Position numbers and translations under genes: made by a program. This document shows, piece after piece, positions 20,439 through 33,246 of a stretch of DNA of 47,807 nt (position 1 is the stretch's first letter; every line of letters starts with the position of its first letter). The DNA comes from Candidatus Sulfopaludibacter sp. SbA3 (GTDB taxonomy: Bacteria > Acidobacteriota > Vicinamibacteria > Vicinamibacterales > UBA2999). Where the stretch lies: assembly GCA_945876205.1 (NCBI GenBank), contig CAMCNL010000002.1:1-47807 (forward strand). The letters run 5' to 3'. The notes under the pieces were generated by a model, which was not told the DNA's origin, made no database searches, and saw only the letters and a program-made list of their open reading frames with translations.

Positions 20439-21782
20439 ATGAACGCCAGCATCTGGGACCAAATCCTCACCCGGATCGAAACCAAGGTTAACCGGCACAG
20501 CTTCTACACCTGGTTCAAGCCGACGGCGTTTGTCGCCGACAACGGGGCCTCTATCACGGTGCGGGTGCCGAATTCGCTCTTCAAAGACTGGCTGACCAAG
20601 CACTACTCCGTCGTGCTCTCCGAGGCCCTGGTCGAAGTCCGGCGTCCCGATGCGTCCCTGGTCTTCGTGGCTGAGGGAACGGCACTCCCGGCGTCGGTGC
20701 TTGACGAGGCGCCGCCGGTGACCCAGGCTGAGCTTGAGGTATCCGTGCCGGTGCCCTCGACCACGCCGGCCGGGCTCAACCTCCGTTACACCTTCGACAC
20801 CTTCATCGTCGGCCCATCGAATCAGTTTGCTCACGCGGCGTGCCGCGCCGTGGCCGAAGCGCCATCGCGCTCCTACAACCCGCTGTTCATTTACGGCGGG
20901 GTGGGTCTAGGCAAGACGCACCTGATGCACGCGATTGGTCAGTACGTGCTTCAGCACGATCCGGGATTGAAGCTCACCTACATTTCGTCGGAGCGCTTCA
21001 TGAACGAAATGATCAACGCGCTCCGCTACGATCGGATCCTGGATTTTCGCGAACGCTATCGCAGCGTCGACGTGCTGCTCGTCGACGACATCCAGTTCGT
21101 CTCTGGCAAGGACGGCACGCAGACCGAGTGCTTCCACACGTTCAACGCGTTGTACGACGCGCAGAAGCAAATCGTGCTGAGCAGCGATCACCCGCCAAAC
21201 GAAATCCCCGCGCTCGAAGAACGCTTGCGCTCGCGGTTCGAGTGGGGACTGATCGCCGACATCCAGCCGCCAGACATCGAAACAAAAGTCGCGATTCTCA
21301 AGCGAAAAGCTGAATCCGAAGCGGTTCCACTGCCCGACGCGGTCGCCATGTATATCGCTGGACGCATCAAGTCGAACATCCGCGAGCTCGAAGGCTCGCT
21401 CATTCGACTGATCGCGTATGCCTCGCTGACGGGGCGTGAACTGACCCTGGAGTTGACGCAGGAAGTATTGAAGAACGTGATCGACCCCGAGGGCCGCGCG
21501 GTCAACATCGAGTCGATTCAGAAGTTCGTGTCGGACTATTACCAGCTCAAGATGGGCGAGTTGAAGTCGAGGAATAACTCAAAGTCGATCGCCATGCCTC
21601 GTCAAATCGCGATGTATCTCTGTAAACACCTGACGCACGCATCGCTTCCGGAGATAGGCCGCAGCTTCGGCGGCAAGCATCACTCGACGGTGATTCATTC
21701 GATCAAAAAGGTCGAGGAGATGCGAAAACGCGATGGAGTTTTCAACAGCCTCATCGCAAATTTCCTTGAGTCATTCCACTGA
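20439..21782 (+). CDS. dnaA: Chromosomal replication initiator protein DnaA
   Basis: AAA+ ATPase that binds DnaA boxes and melts oriC. From the ATG at 20439 the protein has 447 residues: domain I (about 1-85, ASIWDQILTRIETKVNRHSFYTWF split by helices), a short linker, and AAA+ domain III with Walker A GGVGLGKT near 153-160 and Walker B VLLVDDIQF near 213. Domain IV carries the DNA-binding signature HASLPEIGRSFGGKHHSTVIH near 395-415. An upstream TTG at 20400 would add 13 residues with no family resemblance, so the ATG was preferred. Genes to the left run leftward and genes to the right run rightward. Confidence 0.98.
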   Translation: MNASIWDQILTRIETKVNRHSFYTWFKPTAFVADNGASITVRVPNSLFKDWLTKHYSVVLSEALVEVRRPDASLVFVAEGTALPASVLDEAPPVTQAELEVSVPVPSTTPAGLNLRYTFDTFIVGPSNQFAHAACRAVAEAPSRSYNPLFIYGGVGLGKTHLMHAIGQYVLQHDPGLKLTYISSERFMNEMINALRYDRILDFRERYRSVDVLLVDDIQFVSGKDGTQTECFHTFNALYDAQKQIVLSSDHPPNEIPALEERLRSRFEWGLIADIQPPDIETKVAILKRKAESEAVPLPDAVAMYIAGRIKSNIRELEGSLIRLIAYASLTGRELTLELTQEVLKNVIDPEGRAVNIESIQKFVSDYYQLKMGELKSRNNSKSIAMPRQIAMYLCKHLTHASLPEIGRSFGGKHHSTVIHSIKKVEEMRKRDGVFNSLIANFLESFH

Positions 21783-22050
21783 ATCCGAAGCCGTCCACAG
21801 GCCAGGATTAACAGCGGCTGTGCATGATTAGACTGGGCTTGAAACCGCACAGATTCCGCGCAGGTCTGGGCTGCCCTAAAGGCTCGAATATTCACACTCT
21901 AAATTATTGATAGTCAAGCACTAACAGGCGTATTAAGTGTTTTGCACAGCACCTTATATTCTGTATAATTCTTTATCTCTTCTTCTTTCCTGTTAACAGG
22001 ATCCGTTAAGCAGCGGACCCCCGCTCCGCCGTCGAGGTCACCACAAGTCT
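21783..22050. other. oriC: dnaA-dnaN intergenic region, probable oriC with AT-rich unwinding patch
   Basis: This 268-base gap has no gene. Its middle (about 21886-21990) is strikingly AT-rich in an otherwise GC-rich window. DnaA-box matches are TTTTGCACA (21940-21948, full) and ATATTCACA (21888-21896, one mismatch), with a weaker one at 21819-21827 on minus. TTAACAG occurs at 21808-21814 and again within CCTGTTAACAGG (21989-22000), a perfect 12-bp palindrome. The dnaN promoter is also here. The functional origin could instead, or also, include the box cluster upstream of dnaA; bipartite origins around dnaA are known. Confidence 0.7.
21941..21969 (+). promoter_or_regulatory. dnaN promoter overlapped by a DnaA box
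   Basis: A perfect -10 TATAAT (21964-21969) is preceded at 17 bases by TTTGCA (21941-21946, 4 of 6 of TTGACA). The DnaA box TTTTGCACA (21940-21948) covers the -35 element, so bound DnaA would be expected to block or modulate dnaN transcription. The dnaN start codon is 81 bases downstream of the -10 box. Confidence 0.65.
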
Positions 22051-25768
<3,718 letters not shown>

Positions 25769-25771
25769 TGT

Positions 25772-25827
25772 GGCGGGTCCCGAAGGACGCGCCCCACGCA
25801 CGCAGGCCGGGTCCTTTCGGACCCGGC
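25772..25827 (+). promoter_or_regulatory. Two hairpins with interchangeable arms between gyrB and gyrA
   Basis: Hairpin 1 (25772-25793) has a CGAA tetraloop closed by GTCC/GGAC, then a G-G mismatch and GGCG/CGCC. Hairpin 2 (25806-25827) has a perfect 9-bp stem GCCGGGTCC/GGACCCGGC with a TTTC loop. GGGTCC of hairpin 1 (25775-25780) is also complementary to GGACCC of hairpin 2 (25819-25824), so the two folds can compete. The second ends 11 bases before the gyrA ATG and could hide the ribosome-binding site. This may be intergenic control of the GyrB:GyrA ratio; no T-run follows. Confidence 0.55.
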
Positions 25828-25838
25828 GCACCTAATTC

Positions 25839-28355
25839 ATGAGCACATCCGCACCAAGCAACATCCCCGTCAATATCGAAGACGAGATGAAACGCTCGTA
25901 CATGGATTACGCGATGAGCGTAATCATTGGACGAGCGCTCCCCGACATTCGCGACGGACTCAAGCCTGCCCACCGCCGGGTGCTGTTCGCGATGCGCCAG
26001 ATGGGACTCGCGTCCAACCGCGCCTATCGCAAGTGCGCGAAGATCGTCGGCGAGGTCATCGGCAACTACCATCCGCACGGTGACGCCCCGGCGTACGACA
26101 CGCTGGTCAGGCTCACGCAGGACTTCAACATGCGGTATCCCCTGGTCGACGGCCAGGGGAATTTCGGATCGGTCGACGGCGATCCGCCGGCCGCGTACCG
26201 GTACACCGAGGCACGCCTGGAGTCGCTGGCCGAAGAGCTGATGGCGGATCTCGACAAGGAGACCGTCGACTTCGTTCCGAACTTCGACGAGACGACCGAG
26301 GAGCCCACGGTGCTGCCGGCGCCGTACCCGAACCTGCTGGTCAACGGCTCGACCGGCATCGCGGTCGGCATGGCGACGAACATCCCGCCGCACAACATGC
26401 GCGAGGTGATCGACGCCGCGATCTGGACGATTGAAACCGCGCAATCCGACGCGCCTCCCCCGCTCCTCGACCGTCAGCGAAAGCTGATCGAGCTGATCCA
26501 GGGCCCCGACTTCCCGACCGGCGGCTTCATCGTCGGCCGCCACGGCATTCACCAGGCCTACCTGACCGGGCGCGGCTCGGTCATCATGCGCGCCAAGACC
26601 CAGATCGAAACCTCGAAGAAGGGCGACCGTCAATCGATCGTCATCGACGAGATTCCGTATCAGGTCAACAAGGCGCGCCTGATCGAGCGGATCGCGGAGC
26701 TGGTTCGCGAGAAGACCATCGAAGGCATCTCGGATATCCGCGACGAGTCGGATCGCGACGGCATGCGCATTGTCATCGACCTGAAGCGGGGCGAGGTCGC
26801 CGACGTCATCCTCAACAACCTCTACAAGCACACCGCGCTTCAGAGCAGCTTCGGCATCATCATGCTCGCCATCGTCGGCGGGCGGCCGAAGGTGCTGCCG
26901 CTGGTGGAGTTCATCGACACCTTCGTCGAGTTCCGGCGTGAGGTCATCCGCCGGCGCACGGAGTACGAGCTGCGCAAGGCGGAGGCGCGGCGCCACATCC
27001 TCGAAGGCCTGAGGATCGCGCTCGACCACATCGACCAGGTAATCTCGTTGATTCGCGCGGCGAAGAATCCCGCCGAAGCGCGTGACGGCCTGATGACCCA
27101 GTTTTCCCTGAGCCAGATCCAGGCGCAGGCAATTCTCGACATGCAGCTCCAGCGCCTGACCGGGCTCGAGCGGCAGAAGATCCTCGACGAGCTCGCCGAG
27201 CTCCTGAAGCTGATCGAGCGCCTCACGGCGATCCTCGCCAGCGACCGGCTGGTGATGCAGATCATCGTCGACGAGCTGCGCCGGGTGAGGGACAAGTACG
27301 GCGACGATCGCCGGACGCAGATCCTCGCCGAGGAAGGCGAGTTCCGGATCGAAGACCTGATCGCCGAAGAAGACATGGCGATCACGGTGAGCAACACCGG
27401 CTACATCAAGCGGACCGCGGTGACGAACTACCGCAGCCAGCGCCGTGGCGGCAAGGGCCGCATCGGCATGCGCACCCGCGAAGAAGACTTCGTCAGCCAT
27501 CTCTTCGTCGCGTCGACGCACGCCTACATCATGATTTTTTCGGATCGCGGCCGCGTCTACTGGCTCAAGGTCCACGAGATCCCCGACGTCGGGCCCGACG
27601 GCCGCGGCAAGGCGATCGCGAACCTGGTGTCGATGGAAGAAGGCGAGCGCATCGCCGCGACGATCGCGGTCAAGGAATTCGAGGCCGACAAGTTCGTCGT
27701 CATGGGGACGCGCAACGGCGTGGTCAAGAAGACGGAGCTCGCGGCCTTCAGTAATCCTCGCGCCGGCGGCATCATCGCGATGGGCGTCGAAGAGGGCGAC
27801 GTCGTGATGGAGGTGCAGGTCTCGGACGGCAAGGGCGAAGTGTTCATCGGCACGCGCGACGGCATGGCGATCCGTTTCGAGGAAGGCGACGTGCGGTCGA
27901 TGGGCCGCACGGCGTACGGCGTCCGCGGCATCTCGCTCCGCGAGGGCGACGCGGTGGTCGCGATCGAGGTCCTGAAGCCTGGCGGCACCATCCTCACCGT
28001 GACGGAACAGGGCTACGGCAAGCGGACCGAGCTCGACGAATACCGCGTGCAATCACGCGGCGGGATCGGCATCATCAACATCCAGACGTCGGAGCGGAAT
28101 GGCAAGGTCGTCGGCATCACGCAGGTCAGCGACGATGACGAGTTGATGCTGATTACCGAGCAGGGCAAGACGCTGCGCATGGCCGCGCGCGATGTCCGCA
28201 CGATTGGACGCGCGACCCAGGGCGTCAAGCTGATTGACATCGAGGGCGAAGACCGCGCGGTGTCGATCGCGCGCCTGGCCGAACAGGACGTGGCACCAGG
28301 CGAGGACACCCTTGAGCAAGCCGGCGATGATGCCGGAACAACTGGCGAAGAATAG
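25839..28355 (+). CDS. gyrA: DNA gyrase subunit A
   Basis: DNA-cleaving subunit of gyrase, 838 residues. The catalytic tyrosine in [10 protein letters not shown] is residue 122. The GyrA box QRRGGKG near 530 in the C-terminal beta-pinwheel ([14 protein letters not shown]) shows gyrase rather than topoisomerase IV. The quinolone-determining segment reads [10 protein letters not shown]: Ala at 83 and Pro at 84, with Asp at 87, in Escherichia coli numbering. The C-terminus is an acidic tail. Start and length are normal. Confidence 0.98.
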   Translation: MSTSAPSNIPVNIEDEMKRSYMDYAMSVIIGRALPDIRDGLKPAHRRVLFAMRQMGLASNRAYRKCAKIVGEVIGNYHPHGDAPAYDTLVRLTQDFNMRYPLVDGQGNFGSVDGDPPAAYRYTEARLESLAEELMADLDKETVDFVPNFDETTEEPTVLPAPYPNLLVNGSTGIAVGMATNIPPHNMREVIDAAIWTIETAQSDAPPPLLDRQRKLIELIQGPDFPTGGFIVGRHGIHQAYLTGRGSVIMRAKTQIETSKKGDRQSIVIDEIPYQVNKARLIERIAELVREKTIEGISDIRDESDRDGMRIVIDLKRGEVADVILNNLYKHTALQSSFGIIMLAIVGGRPKVLPLVEFIDTFVEFRREVIRRRTEYELRKAEARRHILEGLRIALDHIDQVISLIRAAKNPAEARDGLMTQFSLSQIQAQAILDMQLQRLTGLERQKILDELAELLKLIERLTAILASDRLVMQIIVDELRRVRDKYGDDRRTQILAEEGEFRIEDLIAEEDMAITVSNTGYIKRTAVTNYRSQRRGGKGRIGMRTREEDFVSHLFVASTHAYIMIFSDRGRVYWLKVHEIPDVGPDGRGKAIANLVSMEEGERIAATIAVKEFEADKFVVMGTRNGVVKKTELAAFSNPRAGGIIAMGVEEGDVVMEVQVSDGKGEVFIGTRDGMAIRFEEGDVRSMGRTAYGVRGISLREGDAVVAIEVLKPGGTILTVTEQGYGKRTELDEYRVQSRGGIGIINIQTSERNGKVVGITQVSDDDELMLITEQGKTLRMAARDVRTIGRATQGVKLIDIEGEDRAVSIARLAEQDVAPGEDTLEQAGDDAGTTGEE

Positions 28356-28363
28356 GAGCCGGC

Positions 28364-29077
28364 ATGTCACGACGACTCGTTGTCGCACTCGCGCTGTTGG
28401 TCGTGTCCTGCGGTGGCGCGGCCACGCCCGAGCAGCAGATCCTCTCCAATTTCTTCCGCGCCGCGCGCACGCGCGATAACGTCACGCTCGGCAACCTCTC
28501 CGCGGTCCGCTTCGATCCGCGCACCGACGGCACGGTCGAGGACTTCACGATCGTGAGCGTCAGCGACGAGCAGCGCCGCACGCTGCCGATTCGCGAGCTC
28601 ACCGAGGCGGTCGCGAAGGCCAAGGCTGACGACACGGAGCTCGCCTACCAGAAGAAGATCTACCAGGACGCCAACTTCCCTGCCCTGCAGCGTGTCGTGA
28701 AGGCGGAGCAGGAGAAGCAGACGGTGCAGGGAGCTGACGCGGCGATTCAGACCGCCTGGACCCGGTGGCGCGAGGAACAGGCCGTCTCGACGCGGCGGCT
28801 CAACGAAGCGCGCGCCAAGCTGTCGAGCGAGCAGGAGCAAGCCGTGGCCAGCTTGTCAGCGCCTGGCCGCGACGACACCGATATTTCGAAGATGGAGGTC
28901 GAGGTCGCGATGAAGGCGGTGACCGTCAACGCCCAGGTGAAGAGCCCTGACGGCCAGACGGTTCCCAAGGCGCTCGTCTTCACGTTCCAGCGTGCGGTCG
29001 GGAAGCAGGGCGACCAGACCACCGAAGGCCGCTGGCTGATTGTCGGGATTCAGCCGGGCAACGCGCCGACCTCCTAA
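28364..29077 (+). CDS. Putative lipoprotein of unknown function
   Basis: 237 residues beginning MSRRLVVALALLVVSCGG: a lipoprotein signal with Cys16 as the lipidated residue. The mature part (about 20-237) starts PEQQILSNFFRAARTRDNVTLGNLSAV. It then has a charged, probably alpha-helical/coiled-coil middle (EQEKQTVQGADAAIQTAWTR, then WREEQAVSTRRLNEARAKLS) and a C-terminal beta part that ends TEGRWLIVGIQPG. It starts 9 bases after gyrA and may be read with it. I do not recognise a family; the N-terminal pattern resembles small lipoproteins with a DUF4878/NTF2-like fold, but this is weak. Its stop codon overlaps that of the convergent pcrA. Confidence 0.85.
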   Translation: MSRRLVVALALLVVSCGGAATPEQQILSNFFRAARTRDNVTLGNLSAVRFDPRTDGTVEDFTIVSVSDEQRRTLPIRELTEAVAKAKADDTELAYQKKIYQDANFPALQRVVKAEQEKQTVQGADAAIQTAWTRWREEQAVSTRRLNEARAKLSSEQEQAVASLSAPGRDDTDISKMEVEVAMKAVTVNAQVKSPDGQTVPKALVFTFQRAVGKQGDQTTEGRWLIVGIQPGNAPTS

Positions 29078-31335
29078 GCGACTTCGAGCTTCGCGAACTT
29101 CGCGCGGAGCGTCTTCTGCCCCACCGACGCAAATCGGACGACGAGCTTCGTGTCGTCGTCCAGCGGCTCAACGCTGAGGACCGTGCCGACACCAAACGCC
29201 GGGTGCTTCACCCTCAGTCCAGGCTTGAGCCCTCCGGGGACGGATTGATCCTCGTTCTCGTACGCGTACGCCGGCGGCTCTTCACGGGCCTTCCGGTATC
29301 CCCCACCCTTGCCGTACGGCGTGGCGCGGAAATGCGAAAAGGACGTCTGCGGTGAGGCAAACGTGGAGGGCACTTCCTCCATCAGCTCGGCGGGGATTTC
29401 GTCGATGAAGCGTGACGCGTCGGTCGAGTGGTACTCGCCGAACACCCGGCGCCGCGCGGCAGACGTCAGCACCAGCCTCGTTTGCGCGCGCGTGATCCCG
29501 ACGTAACAGAGCCGCCGCTCTTCCTCGAGCTCCGCTTCATCCTCGGCGGAGCGTGAGTGCGGGAACAGCCCCTCCTCGAGCCCGCCGATGATCACGATCG
29601 GAAACTCCAGCCCCTTCGCGCTGTGCATCGTCATCATCAGCACGCGCGCGCTACGGGAGCCTGCTTCCTCGTCGACATCCGAGAGCAGCGACAGTTGGTC
29701 GACGAAGCCACCAAGCGAGGGCTCGGGACTCCTGGTTTCGTACTCGCGAGCCGCGGACACGAGTTCGGCCAGGTTCTCGATTCGGCTCTCGGCTTCCTCG
29801 CTTCGCTCTTCGCGAAGGTCCTGCAGGTAACCGCTCTGGTCGAGCACCTTGCCGAGCGTGATGGAAACAGATTCCTGGGCGGCCATCGCGGTGAGGCTAG
29901 TAATGAGATCGCGAAACACCGTCAGCGATGCGAGGGCGCGGGGCGCCACGCTCCGGTGATCGACGGCGTGTACCAGCCGTGCCCAGAGCGAGTTGTTCGA
30001 CGCGACCGGGAGAAGGCCGGCGAGGAGCGGTGGAGAGTCGTCGCCGTCTGGCAGCTCGGTGTCCTCGAGCGACTCCATCACGCCCTTGCCAATGCCGCGC
30101 GCCGGTACGTTGATCACGCGCCGAAGGCTGACATCATCGTGCGGACTGAGGATCAGCTTGAGGTACGCCAGCGAGTCCTTGATCTCCTTCCGCTCATAGA
30201 AGCGAACGCCGCCGATGATCTTGTAGTCAGTACCAGATCGCCTCAGGGCGTCTTCGAGCGTCCGCGACTGAGCGTTGGTGCGATAGAGAATCGCGACGGT
30301 GTTCTCGACAGCATCGTGAAGGGCAGTCCGCGCCGTTCGGGCGATGTATTCCGCTTCGTCGAGGTCGTCGCCGGCGCGGTAATACAGGATGCGCTTTCCA
30401 CCCTTCCGGTCGGTGTAGAGCCGCTTCTCTTTGCGGTTCTTGTTCTGCGCGATCACCGCGGAGGCCGCATCGAGGATGACTTGTGTCGAACGGTAGTTGC
30501 GCTCGAGGCGGACCGTCTTGACTTCGGGAAAGTCGTGCTCGAAGTCGAGGATGTTCTTCAGATCGGCGCCGCGCCACTTGTAAATCGACTGATCGGGGTC
30601 GCCGACGACGCAGAGATTGCGGTGCTTGGCTGAGAGCTGCTGAATGAGCAGGTACTGCGGGCGGTTGGTGTCCTGGTACTCGTCAACCATGACGAACCGG
30701 AACTTCTCGCTGTACCGCTCGCGCACCGACTCCGATTTCTGGAACAGCTCCACGGTCTTGAGGAGGAGGTCGTCGAAGTCGAGCGCGTTCGCGTCCTTCA
30801 GCGCCTTCACGTACTTCTCGTAGAGCGTGCCGATCTGCTGGTCGCGCGGATTCCAGGCGCTGTTGGTAAACGTCTCAGGCCCTTCCATGCGGTTCTTCGC
30901 ATGGCTGATACGTGAAAGCGCGGCGCGTGGCTGGATCGCGGTGTCCTCTACGCCGAGCTCGCGCTGCGCCTGCTTGATCACCGTCAGCTGGTCGGTGGAG
31001 TCGTAGATGACGAAGTCGCGCGACAAGCCGATATGCGGCGCTTCCCTCCTGAGCATCCGCGCGCACAGCGCGTGAAATGTCGAGATCCACATCTGGCGGC
31101 AGTCGACACCGAGCAGGCTCTCGACGCGCGTGCGCATCTCTTCGGCGGCTTTGTTCGTGAAGGTGACGGCGACGATGCGGTCGGGCGTGGACAGACCGCT
31201 GTCGACCAGGTGCGCGATCCGGTGCGCGATCACGCGGGTCTTGCCAGACCCGGCGCCAGCAAGGATGAGGAGCGCGCCCTCGCTCTGAAGAACGGCTTCC
31301 TGTTGTTCGGGATTCAGCGAGGAAAGAAGATCCAA
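29074..31335 (-). CDS. pcrA: ATP-dependent DNA helicase PcrA/UvrD
   Basis: Superfamily 1A 3'-5' helicase acting in nucleotide-excision repair and clearing of replication obstacles. The 753 residues have the Q motif LNPEQQEAV, Walker A AGAGSGKT at 26-33, motif II VDEYQDTN near 227, and later motifs VRLERNYRST and MTMHSAKGLEFP. The C-terminal Tudor-like fold (about 700-753, LRVKHPAFGVGTVLSV) is characteristic of PcrA/UvrD and contacts RNA polymerase. The start is TTG, chosen because AGGAGG lies 4 bases upstream and the family sequence begins there. It follows glmS by only 6 bases. Confidence 0.97.
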   Translation of the reverse strand: MDLLSSLNPEQQEAVLQSEGALLILAGAGSGKTRVIAHRIAHLVDSGLSTPDRIVAVTFTNKAAEEMRTRVESLLGVDCRQMWISTFHALCARMLRREAPHIGLSRDFVIYDSTDQLTVIKQAQRELGVEDTAIQPRAALSRISHAKNRMEGPETFTNSAWNPRDQQIGTLYEKYVKALKDANALDFDDLLLKTVELFQKSESVRERYSEKFRFVMVDEYQDTNRPQYLLIQQLSAKHRNLCVVGDPDQSIYKWRGADLKNILDFEHDFPEVKTVRLERNYRSTQVILDAASAVIAQNKNRKEKRLYTDRKGGKRILYYRAGDDLDEAEYIARTARTALHDAVENTVAILYRTNAQSRTLEDALRRSGTDYKIIGGVRFYERKEIKDSLAYLKLILSPHDDVSLRRVINVPARGIGKGVMESLEDTELPDGDDSPPLLAGLLPVASNNSLWARLVHAVDHRSVAPRALASLTVFRDLITSLTAMAAQESVSITLGKVLDQSGYLQDLREERSEEAESRIENLAELVSAAREYETRSPEPSLGGFVDQLSLLSDVDEEAGSRSARVLMMTMHSAKGLEFPIVIIGGLEEGLFPHSRSAEDEAELEEERRLCYVGITRAQTRLVLTSAARRRVFGEYHSTDASRFIDEIPAELMEEVPSTFASPQTSFSHFRATPYGKGGGYRKAREEPPAYAYENEDQSVPGGLKPGLRVKHPAFGVGTVLSVEPLDDDTKLVVRFASVGQKTLRAKFAKLEVA

Positions 31336-31341
31336 CGCCTC

Positions 31342-33186
31342 CTATTCTACCGTGACACTCTTCGCCAGGTTCCGCGGTTGATCGACGTCGCAGCCGCGCC
31401 GCACCGCGATGTGGTACGCCAGCAGTTGCATCGGAATGGTCATGACGATTGGCGTCAGCATCGCCGTGGTCGCCGGCATCGGCAGGATGAAGTCGGCGTT
31501 GGCGTCGAGCACACCCGTCATACGGGTATCCCCTTCCGTCGTGATCGCAATCACTGACGCGCCGCGGGCCTTCGCCTCCTGCACGTTGCCGATCATCTTC
31601 TCGAACACGTGATCGTTGGGTGCAATGGCGACCACCGGCATCTTCTCGTCGATCAGGGCGATCGGGCCGTGCTTCATCTCGCCTGCCGGATACCCCTCGG
31701 CGTGGATGTAGGAGATTTCCTTGAGCTTGAGTGCGCCCTCGAGCGCGATCGGGTAGTTGATGCCCCGGCCCAGATACAGGAAATCCGTGCGGTTGTAGAA
31801 GCGCTCGGCGATCTTCTCGGTCTGGGCGGATGCCTTGATCGCCTCTTCGATGATCTGCGGCATCTGCAGCAGTTCTTCGATGTGGCGGCGAATGTCCGCG
31901 GGCGGCAGCGTACCGCGTACCTGGGCCATGTAAAGCGCCAGCAGCTGCAGGGCGACGAGCTGCGACGTGAAGGCTTTGGTTGACGCGACGCCAATCTCGG
32001 GACCGGCGTGCGTGTAGACGGTGCCGTCCGCTTCGCGCGTCGCCATGCTGCCGACCACGTTGCAGATAGCGATGCTCTTGGCGCCTTTTCGCTTCGCCTC
32101 GCGCAATGCGGCGAGCGTATCGGCAGTCTCGCCTGACTGGGTGATGACGATCGCAATCTCATGGTCCGCGATGATTGGATTGCGGTAGCGATACTCGGAG
32201 CCGTAATCGACCTCAACCGGCACGTGGGCGAGCGCTTCGATCAGATACTTCCCGACCAGGGCCGCGTGCCACGAGGTGCCGCAGGCGATGATCGTGACCT
32301 TCTGCAGAGACGTGAACGTGTCAGCCGGGATGTTGAGGTCTTCGAGAAAGATTTCGCCGCGCTCGAGCGAGACGCGTCCGAGGATCGTGTCGCGCGCGGC
32401 AGTCGGCTGCTCGAGGATCTCCTTGAGCATGAAATGCTTGTGGCCGCCCTTTTCCGCCGCGATCGGGTCCCACAGCACGCGCTGCGTCGTCTTCGACACG
32501 GCGCGGCCGCTGTAGTCGGTGAACTTCACGCCTGACCGCGTGATGATCGCCATCTCTTCGTCGCCGAGGAAGATCATGTCGCGGGTGTGCGACAGGATGG
32601 CGGTGATGTCCGATGCGACGAAGAATTCGTCCTTGCCCAGGCCGATGACGATCGGCGGGCCGTTGCGTACGGCGACGATCTTTTCGGGATCCTCAACCGA
32701 CACGAGCACGATGGCGAACATGCCGCGCATGTACAGGAGCGCCCGGCGCACCGCGCTTTCGAGGCCGTCGTCGCGCATCTCGCGCTCGACCAGGTGCGCC
32801 ACGATTTCCGTGTCGGTTTCGGTCCTGAACTCGTGCCCCTGCGTCTGCAGCTCGCGCTTCAGCTCGAGATAATTTTCGATGATGCCGTTGTGGACGACGA
32901 CGATGCGGCCGGTGCAGTCGCGGTGGGGGTGCGCGTTCTCTTCGGTGGGACGGCCATGCGTGGCCCAGCGTGTGTGGCCGACGCCGTAGACGCCGTCGAC
33001 GGGATCGACCCGGATCGCATTTTCGAGGTTCGCCAGCTTCCCCGCCGATCGCCGCAGCGAAATGCCTTCAGGGGTGACAAGCGCGATGCCCGCCGAATCG
33101 TAGCCGCGATATTCCATGCGTCGAAGTCCCTCGATCAGGACTGGGACGACAGGCTTCGATCCGATGTATCCGATGATTCCGCACAT
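31342..33186 (-). CDS. glmS: Glutamine--fructose-6-phosphate aminotransferase (isomerizing) GlmS
   Basis: First enzyme of amino-sugar synthesis: makes glucosamine-6-phosphate from fructose-6-phosphate and glutamine. The 614 residues have the Ntn glutaminase with catalytic Cys2 (MCGIIGYIG), YDSAGIAL, and [20 protein letters not shown]. Two SIS sugar-isomerase domains follow (about 290-420 and 460-600, with [11 protein letters not shown] and QSGETADTL). The C-terminus NLAKSVTVE is the usual ending. It sits 60 bases after glmU, so the two enzymes of UDP-GlcNAc synthesis are in one operon. No glmS ribozyme is evident upstream. Confidence 0.98.
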   Translation of the reverse strand: MCGIIGYIGSKPVVPVLIEGLRRMEYRGYDSAGIALVTPEGISLRRSAGKLANLENAIRVDPVDGVYGVGHTRWATHGRPTEENAHPHRDCTGRIVVVHNGIIENYLELKRELQTQGHEFRTETDTEIVAHLVEREMRDDGLESAVRRALLYMRGMFAIVLVSVEDPEKIVAVRNGPPIVIGLGKDEFFVASDITAILSHTRDMIFLGDEEMAIITRSGVKFTDYSGRAVSKTTQRVLWDPIAAEKGGHKHFMLKEILEQPTAARDTILGRVSLERGEIFLEDLNIPADTFTSLQKVTIIACGTSWHAALVGKYLIEALAHVPVEVDYGSEYRYRNPIIADHEIAIVITQSGETADTLAALREAKRKGAKSIAICNVVGSMATREADGTVYTHAGPEIGVASTKAFTSQLVALQLLALYMAQVRGTLPPADIRRHIEELLQMPQIIEEAIKASAQTEKIAERFYNRTDFLYLGRGINYPIALEGALKLKEISYIHAEGYPAGEMKHGPIALIDEKMPVVAIAPNDHVFEKMIGNVQEAKARGASVIAITTEGDTRMTGVLDANADFILPMPATTAMLTPIVMTIPMQLLAYHIAVRRGCDVDQPRNLAKSVTVE

Positions 33187-33246
33187 ACACAGTTCCCCGT
33201 TCAGAGTGCCCGGCTCCGGGTTCGCTGGTCGCGGTTCCCGGATCGT

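Noticed and set aside
33187-33246. glmS ribozyme/riboswitch upstream of glmS
   Set aside because: The gap is only 60 bases and lacks room for the conserved ribozyme core, which is known mainly from Firmicutes.
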